Source: Dioscorea cayenensis subsp. rotundata
Taxonomy: Eukaryota > Streptophyta > Magnoliopsida > Dioscoreales > Dioscoreaceae
Assembly: GCF_009730915.1 (NCBI RefSeq)
Contig: NC_052475.1
Span: forward strand, 25,791,016-25,855,015
DNA length: 64,000 nt
Reading direction: 5' to 3'
The position numbers and the translations under genes are program-made. The notes under the pieces are model-generated. The model searched no databases and was not told where the DNA came from. It worked only from the letters and a program-made list of their open reading frames with translations. Below are positions 1 to 11,600 of the stretch, piece by piece (the first letter of the stretch is position 1; each line of letters opens with the position of its first letter).

Positions 1-803
1 GTTTGATATATTTAGATGATATAAATATGTGTTTGGATGACTGGTGAATGTCCCTCCTGAGAAAAATATATAGTAACTTTTCAAGTGAAGAGTCTTATAG
101 GTAAATATAAAAAATGTTTAACATGATAAGTTTGAATTTTACATTATTAGTATTTGGGTCTTTGATATAACAACTTGAACGTATTACAGTCAATTCCAAA
201 TAATTGAGACTAATAACTTCTTGTTGTTGCTGCTGCAGCATAATTTTCAAGCTTAAAAAAATAACTACAAAAAGTTTGGGCCTGTCATGTGAGGAGGTTA
301 ATTTGTGTGAGGCCATTAAGCAAATCAAATTGGGCTTTTTAGCTAAGATATAGGCCTGTTCCCTTTGCTTGATGCTTGTAGCTCTACAGTGCTGTCATAT
401 GTGAAAAGAGTAATTGCTAACTTTGCTATTCTTATGAATTAGATTTATCCAATTGACTTTTTTTCAAGTTATTGATCACCAGTAACTTTTTCTTCAAAAC
501 ACCAATATCATAATTTTCAGATGTAGTAAATAGTAGCATCACTCTTACTCACGTCAAAAAGTCAAGTTCAATCGAGTTTTGCAGAGCTAATACTTTATGC
601 CAAAATTTAAATTCTCATTAATATGTTGAATTTTGATGGATGATATAAATTATAATTTTTTTTATAGATAATATAAATTATAATTTTTTTTTACAATGTA
701 ATAAATAGTTCTAAACACATTTTTATTATAACGTCTCAAACATAAGAGTTAAATACCTTTGTTGCTAAACTATTATTGCGTAACATTATAAAAGTTGTCT
801 CCT

Positions 804-834
<31 letters not shown>

Positions 835-2278
835 TAATTTTAAAAATAAAAATCACACCTCTATGTTTAGTTTATTTCTACAACAAAAGAGAAGTGGGCA
901 TTCAAACGAAGCAATCATATATGCCTTGTGGTTCTATGCATGCATCAATCTCAACAATTTACATGAAGATTGGAAAGTTTGTTTATAGTTACTCTGTGTA
1001 TTTACGTACACATTAAACCAGTTATTTTATAATCATTACAAATAATAAATAATTGTTATTTTTAAACTTTTAAGTTGTTGAATAGGAAAAAAAATTCAAA
1101 ATATCAAAATCAATTAGGAAAAAAAAGTTACAGTTCGACATATGCATATGCATGAGAATCCCCATGTTTAACACAACATAGTATAATGGTAAATATAACC
1201 CCACAACATAGTACCTAACTCTATTATTAAAAAAACACAAAAAAAAAATAGCAGTGTTATAATTAGTAATTACTATCAATAATCAATAGTTTCCTTTTGT
1301 TTTTAAGTTTGATTGACACATACTAGGGAATGGCTCATGCTCTACACAATATGGCATTAGAAGAAAATGAATAACATAACTTAGTACCAACGGCCAATAT
1401 TAAATAACATAACCAAAGGTCCAAAAGTTAAAAGATTAGTTATTTTATTTTATGAAAATAAATATACCATTCAAAATATATTAAAAAGAAAACTATTACC
1501 AACAGAAATATTGGCAATTTAGGAATTATAGTACAAACAAGAAAGATTAAAAGAGTGGAGGAGTAGAGGTGCAAAATATATACAAAGTGCAAAATAAAAG
1601 GAATACATAGAACACCCAAACTAGCTAGTATGGGTGATTAGGTGACCCAATTAGAAAGAAAAGGAGCAAGAGGTAGTGAGAAGAGCCTCTAAAAAATGAT
1701 CGCGTACATGATTACTGGTCCATGGTTAATGTGTCAAGTTGAAAAATCAAAAATCTCTTGTGAAGTGATTGATTTTTATGGAGCTTCTTATCTCAAGAGA
1801 AAGGTGCACCGTGCACATGAATTTCAGACTTTGTTGGTAATTTTATCAAAAAAATATTAAATAGGAAACCAAAAAAAGTTGGGATAGGCCGATTGGCAAT
1901 CAAGTTTAGTATAACCCAGTATTAATTAAAGCAGCTATAACAACAAGACATCACAGTGCTGAAGTCTAGTGTTAAATAACTTGAACCAAAAGTGCTGATC
2001 AAAATAAAATTCCCAAATAATAAGTTGAATTAACCCAAGCAAGGTGTAACTAGTCAAATATTGAATAGCTGACACTCCTTGACTTGAAAACAAGTTAATC
2101 AAAGATCGATGGGCAAACATTCAAAAGTACTGGTGAAGGCCAAGTCAAACACTCCTATATTTGTAAACCCAATTAAAATGTTTCAATGACTCCAATTTGC
2201 AGAGAGTGTGACACCCAATTGGCTCTAAACATTTGAATTATTCAAAGGTCGAAGTTAGGTCGATACTGTCAGCATGAA

Positions 2279-2316
<38 letters not shown>

Positions 2317-3572
2317 AAAAAATAGTCAAAGTTGGGTGAGCAAGGGCCCCATAATTAAATACCTTCTGGTTCTTCAAGTTATTTCTTGTGAAATAGCTCG
2401 ATGGTGGGACCCATTCCCATTGCCACAGACGCAGTACATGGACGTCACGCAGCCAAACAATCATTTAACTCATAAATTGCAAAATTTGATGATGGAGCAT
2501 TATTAATATGTTCTTGATGTTTTTTACATGACACGCATATAAGTTTTATCTTTATAATACCGGATTTAAATAATTTTTTATCAAAACAAAAGTAAGGTAT
2601 TGAAATAATTTTTTTTAATAAAATAAATAAATCACAAATATTTTAAAAATATAACAAATACAAATAAGAAGTACGGTAAATAATAATAATGATAGTTAAA
2701 AGACAAGAAAAAGAAAGAGAATATGTGAGCAGTGAGCAGATGATTTGAAAATAAAAGGAAATGAAGACGGAAGAGAGGAATGAGGCTCCCAAGAAATAAT
2801 CACTTAAGACGATAATCTATCAATGACAACTCTAACTATAATAAGTATCAAAATGTTTCTAATTCGGTCCATGGTTGTAGTTGTTTTCGCACTTAAGCCA
2901 CATACTTAAGCTACACTTGATAGTAGACAAAGAATTATTTAGCTTAATTCTTTTTCAAGATTGGGGTAGCAAATAACCAAAGACAAATATATGATCAATT
3001 CTAATAAAAAGTGAGATGGGTGAGAAAAACCTATTGAATATGCAGTTTTTAATTTCAGTCAAATATTTTAAAAAATAGCTCTAGTGAGGAGCTTCTTGAT
3101 TTCTCTGCAACAAGTCTCTAGGTTGAACTTCCAAGATGACTAAGTCTCATTTATAGCAGGTTAGGTATGTAGTGACGACAAAAATATAATTAAAATGGTT
3201 TTAAATTCGAGAGGCTTAAGGGCGTCATAAGAAAAATGGTCCACTGTCTCCATGGGTGTGTGGCCAAGTGTGCACCTTGTTGGAGGAAAGCATCGCAACT
3301 CCATCTCACTGGGTTTCCAAGTTTAGGATTTTATTATTAGCAAATTAATGATATTGATTTTGGATGGGCAATGACGCTTCCATGGCATGGGTCCCAAAGA
3401 ACACCTAAGCCCAATGTCATTAAAAAAACAATAGAATGACTCGATTGAAAAGACCCCTTAGTTTTTAAGACTTCATATTTTGAAATCGGCTAAAGTCGGC
3501 AAGTGAAAGAGAAATGCTTTGAGTTCTAAGCAAGTTAATGAGGTATTTCAAAAAAAATAGTCTAGGAATAAA
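1..3572. other. AT-rich intergenic region
   Basis: I see no coding region with codon structure, splice pattern or family similarity here. The short open frames are AT-rich chance runs. The stretch holds (TA)n microsatellites near 811-834 and 2283-2313. It also has a short direct duplication near 628-690, where a unit beginning GATATAAATTATAA occurs twice. No promoter can be assigned. Confidence 0.6.
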
Positions 3573-3938
3573 GGGGTACATTTTTTTAATAAGACACCAA
3601 ATTATGATTCTTTTTTATTTATTTTGGGATCCAAACTTCAATTTGAATCAAAATAGTTATCATACTTCAATTTTGTTTCACGGAGTGATCACCTGAGAGA
3701 TTTTAGTCTATTATTTGTCATCATATATATGACGCGTTGCCTATTCAACTAATAATTTTATCTCACCTACTAATTAATAGAGAATTTCTGACATTACATC
3801 ATAAAAAATAAGTCATAATTTATTGGATGATTCTATGGCAAAACAAAATTGAAGTTAAATAATCATTTTGATTCAAATTGAAATTTGTACTTTAAAATAA
3901 AAAAGTGTCATAGTTGATACCCTATCAAAAAATTTACC
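3573..3938. mobile_element. Long-TIR foldback MITE (Mutator-like type)
   Basis: About 105 bp at the left end (3573-3680) is repeated in inverted orientation at the right end (about 3830-3938). Both arms, read inward, carry CTTCAATTTGAATCAAAAT or a close variant, then ACTTCAATTTTGTTT. The centre is about 150 bp and has no coding capacity. Long terminal inverted repeats around a short non-coding core are typical of Mutator-like MITEs. That class is inferred, because I cannot read a convincing 9-bp target duplication at the ends. Confidence 0.7.
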
Positions 3939-4832
3939 TGATAGACCACCTCTAATGACAAACATGATGCTCTAGTGGAAGGTGAGTAAGATGCTTGGAG
4001 GACTAGGGGAAGCTTTTATAGTAGTAGTTAAAATGGATAACCCGAGAACACCACTTGGATTTGCTGATGCAAACCAAAACTTTTAGCACTATTTATTGAA
4101 GAGGGTGTTGAGGTTCAAGATATCTCACCTCCTCTAGTGAGACTTGCAAAATTGTTTTGAGGCTACTAATAAAAAACCATTTGAACTCAAATTGGACCCA
4201 TGCCATAGAAAATCTCTGCAAACTTTATCAATTACGTGAAAGACCTAATTAATTGACTAATTTAAAAACTGACATTAAAATTTATGAAAGAACAAAGTTT
4301 AGAAAAATGAGTCTATCACAATATATATATATATGATTTTTTCATAAAGAGAGCTGAGCAAACAAAGAATATCAAATTTACTAAATAATACTATTAATAA
4401 TTTCTACAGAGATCAGAACACCCAAATAGGTGAGGAGAAATTGAACTCTAGCATAATTAAGATTTCCTGCCCTACAGGAAAATGATCAAACCTAGATGAG
4501 GAGACATTTCTCACAACTCTACTTGAATTACAATTTAGACAATGATAATAATTGGTGATCTTCTTAACACACATGTAAGTCACTCAAACTAGCCCTCACA
4601 ACCCCTAGGGCCCACCCCTTCACTCAAATTCAATTATCATTAGTTTAATAGTTTAATGTTAAAAATTTTGAATGAAAATTATTTTATCAGCCAATTATCT
4701 GCCATAATATAATTTAAAATGCAAAATTTTAAATTTAAATGTTGTTTTTGAACTATAAACTTTAAACCATAGGCATGATTGAACAAGCCATTAAATATTA
4801 TTTAACTTTTCTGGGTGGTTGATACTTGATAC

Positions 4833-5360
4833 TAAGGGGCCGTTTGGTCCGCAGTAATGTGAAAACATTAATGCATGTGTTTAGATTGGGCAACGTGGTA
4901 ATATTGATTGTAATATGTGATTACCAATCTTGAAAGATTACCAACAAATTTGGTAATTCCATTACCACTAAAATAGGTGGCTATGTTGGATTAACAAGTG
5001 GTTGGTAGGTAATCTGAAATATTTTTTTGAACAAATATATCCTTTGTTTAAAAATAATAATTTTTATACTTTATTCGTTGGATAAAAAAATTAAATTTTA
5101 ATACCATTATTTTGGAAATATGTTGAACTTTGAAATTTTATTTATTTTAAATTTAAATTTGCACAAAATAGGTAGACATAAGGGTATTTTGGGAAATTTA
5201 GAATATTACCAAGTTGGTACTATGTAATATGAATTTTCAGCCAAACATGGTTATTATAAATTACCACAACATTCATGAGCATATAACATTCCTGATCTCA
5301 TTACTACGGTAATCTTATTACGCGGTAATATATCATTACCGCAAAACATAACGCCCCTTA
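4833..5360. mobile_element. MITE with TAAGGGGC/GCCCCTTA ends
   Basis: The left end reads TAAGGGGCCGTTTGGTCCGC and then GTAATG. The reverse complement of the right end reads TAAGGGGCGTTATGTTTTGC and then GGTAATG. The outer 8 bp are perfect inverted repeats and similarity continues for roughly 27 bp. The interior repeats GGTAAT/ATTACC subterminal motifs and has no open frame. GGGGC(C)GTTTGG ends are common in plant hAT- and PIF-type MITEs. Which superfamily applies is not settled, because the flanking target duplication is ambiguous. Confidence 0.7.
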
Positions 5361-6064
5361 AAGCAACTGTAACCATTACCCCAAATATGAGATTTGGGGT
5401 TATTTGGAGCTTCAATCCACCCTCAATTTTTACCCCAAATTTGGGGTCCCATACATTTTAATCAATATTTTTTTTATTTTTATTATTGTAATTAAAATTA
5501 TAAAGCTAATAATTCATGAATATAATTATAATTTATAAGTAGTGAATTTATATAATTCACTATTTATATAAATTGACTATTATGTTGTAATATTTTTGCA
5601 TTTGTTGTATGTTTGTCTATGATTTTTAATGTAAAATATCTAATTAAGCAATTTTTTTTTGTTAAAATTGTAATCAATAATGTGTTTAGTATTAAATATT
5701 TTCGTGCTATATAAAAAATAATTTCATTATTTATCAAGTTAATTAAGAAATTCATAATTAAATTTTTAAATAAATTAAATCCTAAATTAAAAATATTTTA
5801 TTCGTTAAAATATTTTAAAATATTTTTATTAATAAAATATTACATTATAATAAATATTTAATTAAATTATTATTGAAAATATTTAATTTCAGTATTTTGT
5901 GATTGAATAGTAATAATAATAAGAAAATGGGATTGGTAAGGAATATTCTAAAAATATAGTTTTTTAAATAAAATTTAGGGTTTGTGGTTGGAGTATAATT
6001 TATTGTAGTAGAATCGAATTTAAAGTTTTGGGTAAAATTTTAGAGTTGTAGATTGGAGATGGTC
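5361..6064. mobile_element. AT-rich MITE-like element abutting the previous one
   Basis: The left end (AAGCAACTGTAACCATTA) and the reverse complement of the right end (GACCATCTCCAATCTA) are imperfect inverted repeats. The element is bordered on both sides by TTA (5358-5360 and 6065-6067), which would fit a PIF/Harbinger (Tourist-like) target duplication. Subterminal ACCCCAAAT motifs recur near the left end and TTTGGGTAAAATT near the right. The interior is extremely AT-rich and non-coding. The ends match only partly, so the borders are approximate. Confidence 0.5.
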
Positions 6065-6661
6065 TTACAAAACTACTGACCATACAAACAATAGATGAAC
6101 TATTAAAATCAATAGATAATACATTTAACTGAAGTTATGTCTATAAAATTCCTTAGGAGCAATGTTAAATATTTTGAAGATATTTATTTGTATGAAATAC
6201 TTCAATTTAATAATACATAAAATTCTAAATACGAGTTGATCACGTAGACTTAATAAGTATTATGCACGCTAGCATGCTGCATGACAATCAACTAAGAAAG
6301 TCTGAATCAAAGTCCAAAAAAAAACAGTCATTCCCTTGTGCACCATTTTCAATATAGACAATAGCTCAATTGGTATTATTTAAGAGGAACGTGGGTTGTC
6401 TAATTATCCACTGTTATTAAAACTATTTATTCCTTGTATTTCTTTCATTTTCATTGTCCGAAATCATGTGGAGGAGTTATAAATATAAAAAACTTTTAAT
6501 GATGTCCAATTATTTTAGAAAACAGGGTTTTACAAAAACAATTTTTTTTTATCAAATAGATAAGTTATGTTAGGGTGTAAATAAGTAAAAAAGTGATTCT
6601 TCCAACTATATGTGTCTTACATTCTACGTAAAAGATCTAATATCAATAAATTAAAATATTA

Positions 6662-6696
<35 letters not shown>

Positions 6697-8386
6697 TTAA
6701 AAAAATTATAAAATTATATGAAAAACTTAAACATTTTGTTTTCTTTATCAATATTTATTAGTGTATCTAGAATTCAAATTTAGTTTTTTTTTTAAATATC
6801 AAATTTAAAAAATTAAAATTGGCCAAAAAATGTTTTTTTTAATCAAGCAAACATGCCGTCATATATAATATTTTTTCATTCATCATCTTTTTTCGCTATT
6901 TCTAGAATCTTTTATTCTCATGAGAGATGTAAGAGAAAAATTTTCCAACAATTCTTTTGCATAACAGTCGTGAGATAAAAATTCAAAACCATATATAAGG
7001 TATATAAAAAATGATGAAATTTCATGAGTTATGTATAGATAATTTAACAATTTCTTTCATGAGTGTAAATATTATATATATATATATAGAAAAGGTTTAA
7101 ATTAGTTTGAGCAGGTAGGCAAAGATGAGAAGAGCCATTTTTACAACAGAAAATTACTACTTTTAAATAGAAAAATTAATGACCTATGCCACGGATCACT
7201 GCCACAACTAGTGGCTTAAATGTCATTGTAATTCTTATTATTTTCTATTATATATCATTTATCCATCTTTATTAAAAAAACCTTTACTACATATAATTGT
7301 CATTCCATAATTTTAGTCATTATTTAAGAAACTACATTAAAATATAAGGGTTTTTTTTTTCTTCTCAAAAACACTTAAATTTATGACTTTTTAATAATTT
7401 ATTTTATAAAATAAACAGTATTTGGAGCATTTTTAATAAAAACACTGGTACCTTCATATAAATGTCTAGAAAGTAATAAAATATCAAATAAATTATAAAA
7501 CAGTAAAAAATTAATTACACTACATAATAATAAGATCAACCAAGCTATATATATATAGCAAACATAATCTGTGAACCTTCGTATGTTAGAAAGGAAGAAA
7601 GAGAAGCAAAACATAGAGAAATCGGCGTGGAGAGAGAGAAACAAGATAATAAATAGTGCTCAAATCGTAATATTGGGTTGACCGAGAGTGTTGTGTTTTA
7701 TACAAATTTTTTTTAAAGGAGTACAAATGAAGTTGGATGGCTCGGATCAGATGTGTAATGTTACAATTAATGATTTGACGATCCAGAATTTGTCAGATGT
7801 TGCACAATGTTCATCTCATTTTTACTATTAATCAAGATTACTATTAATCAATTAATGAACATTTTATTTTACTGTTCATAAAATGCTATATATCACACGG
7901 TTCTATTTAAAATGAATGACTATCTACAAACATTCGAAAATAAAAAATCTATGAAAATTTAAAGATGACACCTTACACAGACACACACACATATATATAT
8001 ATATATATATTGATCTGAACTGTTCAATTGAGTACTGTACATGAATAAATTTCAAACGTCAACTCTATTTCTAATAGACCTATATGAACTTAAAAAAATA
8101 AAATAAAAAACTAATGAATCCTATTAAACCATACTAAATCCTAATTTAACTACATAATTATTAATGTGTTCAACTGCTTACAATGTATTATATATATACC
8201 TATATATATAGCCATTTTTATAAAACATTAAAATCACATCATCACAGAGTAGTTGTATGTCAAAAATATGCAAAAATAAATAAATAAATAAATAAGGACT
8301 TTCTCTCTCATTCCTAGTCTCACAATTAATAACAGAGGAAGAGAGACAAGTCATTCCCTTAATAAAAAAGCAATTTGACCAAAAGA
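6065..8386. other. AT-rich intergenic region with microsatellites
   Basis: No gene is supported here. Microsatellites occur near 6664-6694 (TA)n, 7075-7088 (TA)n and 7980-8010, a compound (CA)n(TA)n tract. A minus-strand open frame near 8178-8608 is built mostly from GA/CT repeats and is not credible as a protein. Confidence 0.6.
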
Positions 8387-8462
8387 GATAGAGAGAGAGA
8401 GAGAGAGTGACGCGTTCCCGCAATTGAATGTCGGGAACTCACTCTCTCTCTCTCTCTCTATC
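8387..8462. repeat. Perfect GA/CT-rich inverted repeat (hairpin)
   Basis: The left arm, 8387-8410 (GATA, a GA run, then GTGA), is the exact reverse complement of 8439-8462, 24 bp. Then comes a 3-nt bulge (CGC, 8411-8413) and a further 7-bp stem, GTTCCCG/CGGGAAC (8414-8420 with 8432-8438). The loop is 11 nt, 8421-8431. It lies about 230-310 bp upstream of the start codon at 8695, in the probable promoter or 5' leader of the MACPF gene. An ATG at 8428 sits inside the loop. Confidence 0.85.
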
Positions 8463-8640
8463 GATACAGAGCCAATGTGACAGTGGATGGTCAAACCTTT
8501 TGCTCTATCAATCAAACTACTATTCTTCTTCTTCTTCTCGCTCTCAACTCTCCAATTCATCATCGTCGTCCCCATCAACAACGACAACAAGAGTTCCATT
8601 GAGGGCACGGAAGGAGGAGGTCTTGATGTTGTTGCTCTGA
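8428..8640 (+). other. Candidate upstream ORF (70 aa) in MACPF leader
   Basis: An ATG in the hairpin loop opens a frame that runs through the CT microsatellite and a Ser/Thr-rich stretch and stops 54 bases before the main start codon at 8695. It would be a uORF only if transcription starts upstream of 8428, which cannot be read from sequence. Its low-complexity composition argues against a conserved peptide. Confidence 0.25.
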
Positions 8641-8694
8641 GAAAGCTAGCATCATAACCATCATCATCATCATCATCGGAGCACTGGGTATGGT

Positions 8695-11600
8695 ATGGAA
8701 GGGGAAGGCGAGCCGCTGGAGCTCAGGGCGCTGCGCTCGCTTGGCCTTGGTTTTGATCTCACTTGTGATTTCCGACTTAGATTCGCTAAAGGGTATCCGT
8801 GGGGGAGGTTGGTGGAGCTTGATGAGAGGAATACTCGGGATTTAGTCTTTCCTGGAGGAGTCTCTGCTAAGGGGGTGTCTAGGGATATTGGATTCGATAA
8901 GGGTGATCGTTTGCGCTACCGCTCTGATGTCCTCGAGTTCAATCAGGTCATTGCTTCTTCTTGTCTTGTTTTTGAGTTCTAATTGAGATTATTAGTTGGT
9001 GAAAAGTGAAGATTGGAACCTGAATTTTGCTATCTGATTGCGTGGATTTTTTTGGATATGATCTCATTTTCTTGAGAAAATAAAATGTCTGACTGCTTTA
9101 GTGGTTTGTGATGAAAATAGCTCTATTAGTAGAGACTCTTGATTTGATTTAATGTTTTGAGGTCTTTGTGCAAGGCCAAATATGAATTTGTTTTGAATTA
9201 AAGTGGGAAAAGTATTTCATTCCTTGTATGCTTGCTACATGCCAAAAATATAATGTGCCTGCATGGTCCTGGAATAGTAACCTTTTGAGGATGTGTGCCT
9301 ACCTGAATATTCCTAAATGCTTGTTGATGTGTGTTTAATGACCTCCCTTGCTAAAAGCATGTGTTTTGAGGATGCCATGCTGAATTCCTGATGAGTTGCT
9401 TGTCGCTGTTTAGATACCACCATAGTCATGCGAGTTCATCCTTAGTCATATTGCTCTCCCATATCATCAAATTTGTTCCCTATAGATTTGACAATTTATC
9501 TGCAAAAACCTAAGAGAAATAATTTTCATAGAACATAGGCCTATTCAACCATCAGGCAAGAAAGCATTTTCAAGCATAATAGAGCATGAAGAATGCTTGC
9601 TAGAGCATAACTGAGGCATTCAACTTTGTTATGAATAGGTGTCCTGTTAATCGCAGATGTGGCTGGCTGGATTCATTGTTCTGTTTGTTTGTGAATGAAC
9701 TTTCAAAGGTTAACTTTGACATTGAAGGATTAGAAGTATTAGTAATACCTTGACCAAGAAAATAGGAAGTCCTGCCCGTTTTAATTCTTTGTCTTTTTCT
9801 TTTTTTTTTGTCAAATGTTACCTAGTTTTTTATTGCTATTATGTTATATTTTTTAATCAATCTTCTAGGAGGAGCATGTTTCTCAATTGACATGCACCCC
9901 ACAAAATCAAGGATTAGTCCATGCTTCATTTTCAACCTAAGTCCGTCAGGTTAGGTTATTCCATAGGTTGTAGTTTACATTATTTTTGTATTAGCATTAT
10001 GAAAATGGCTATATTTTTATTGATTTTGAAGTTTTTGGTTATTACAAATAAGATTTTAGTATGATCCATGAATTTACTAGGCTCAACTTATTATCTCTGT
10101 TTTTCATCACTGGGGTGAGATGTGTGGTTAAGTCTAATCTGCGATGTCCACATCACAATCCAAAATATCTTGAGGAATTTTCTAGTCTTAAATGATCTAA
10201 GACATAGGAATGGCTCCTTTAAGGCCACTTAGTTGGACAGATGTTATCCATTGATTGGTCGATGTGAAAAGTGAAAACTATGGAATCTCATCCAATAGAA
10301 TAATTATAAATAATAGAATATATATTCTAATTATCCATTTAATTTGAAAACTTACAAGGAATGCTAAATTCCAATCGTATCTTTTAAAAGCAATCTCAAG
10401 CATATATCCACAAGCCTACCATTCCAAAGCTATGATTTGCATAATATAAGAGTTTTTAGATAACTTTGAAAATGAAAGATATAAAGAATCCAATTATGCC
10501 AAAATGATCAATATGCAGAGGCAAGCATTGTAATATAAAAATGATATATATATGAACTTTGAAAAAAAATATAAACGTAGCATAGTAGTTTATGATAGTC
10601 GGATGAAGAGATTTTCATCATTTAAACTCTTCTCACATTTTCTTTCCATTAGATAGGATTTCAAATTGAAATTTTTTTACTTCTCACAGGGACCAATCTC
10701 ATTGTCACATCTGTTATGATTGCTTTTCATAAATCAATAATTCAGGGTAGACCTTTTTATTTTTCACTTTTCACATGGATCAATCATGGGTTGACATCCT
10801 GGTTGGCCTCATCAAGATTAATTGTTCAACACTTTGCAATCATCTTATGGACATTAATAGACTGTCTTTGGCACGAAATCATTTATTTTGATAGGCACAA
10901 AGAGTAGACCACAATAAACAAGGTGATATTTACAGAGAATTAAGAGCAGTAATGCGTCATTTTAATGTTAAAAACCAGAAAACTTTATTACAAAGATTGA
11001 CCTGTTGATGTTTTAAATTTTAGTTTCAATTCAAACTTGTGTTTTGAAAAGTAGAAAATGTGAAATATTTATTAGTCAAGGGAAACAATGAGAATACAAG
11101 TGACAGCCAGGTATAAAGTAAATAATCAAACAATCTGTATTATTCTTTTAAAAGCCATCACACCCAATTAGATGGGACCTTTGTTAGCATCCTATTTTTT
11201 TTAATGATCCATGTCTTTGTCTGTTAGATTTATTTGTGATATTAAAATTCAGCCGAAGCAAAACCACTTTGGCTAAAGCAGTTTTGATTTCAGGTTTGCC
11301 TGAATTAAATGAAGGACTCAGTTTGAGATTCAACTGAAAATCATACTAGGAGCCAACGACCATTTGGTCTATTGGCATCGGGTCCCTTGCGTAGGGTGTT
11401 CGCCTCGAGTGTTGAGCGTGACTCCTTGAGTTCAATCCCCATCTCGCGCAAGGTGAGGGCACGGTTCGGTGGTGAGCGCTGCTCCCCCACGTGTTTGTCC
11501 CTGGGTTCCGGTGCTTGTCGCCTTTCTCAAAAATACTAGGAATCTACACTGTACCACTTTCTAGACGAGAAATCAAACTACTTTAGCCAAATATTAAGTG

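Noticed and set aside
8178-8608. Minus-strand open frames near the MACPF start
   Set aside because: They are produced by GA/CT repeats and have no protein-like composition.
11352-11445. tRNA gene suggested by A- and B-box-like motifs
   Set aside because: No cloverleaf arms can be paired. The motifs sit in a 181-bp element with target duplications and a second copy elsewhere, so it is a SINE.
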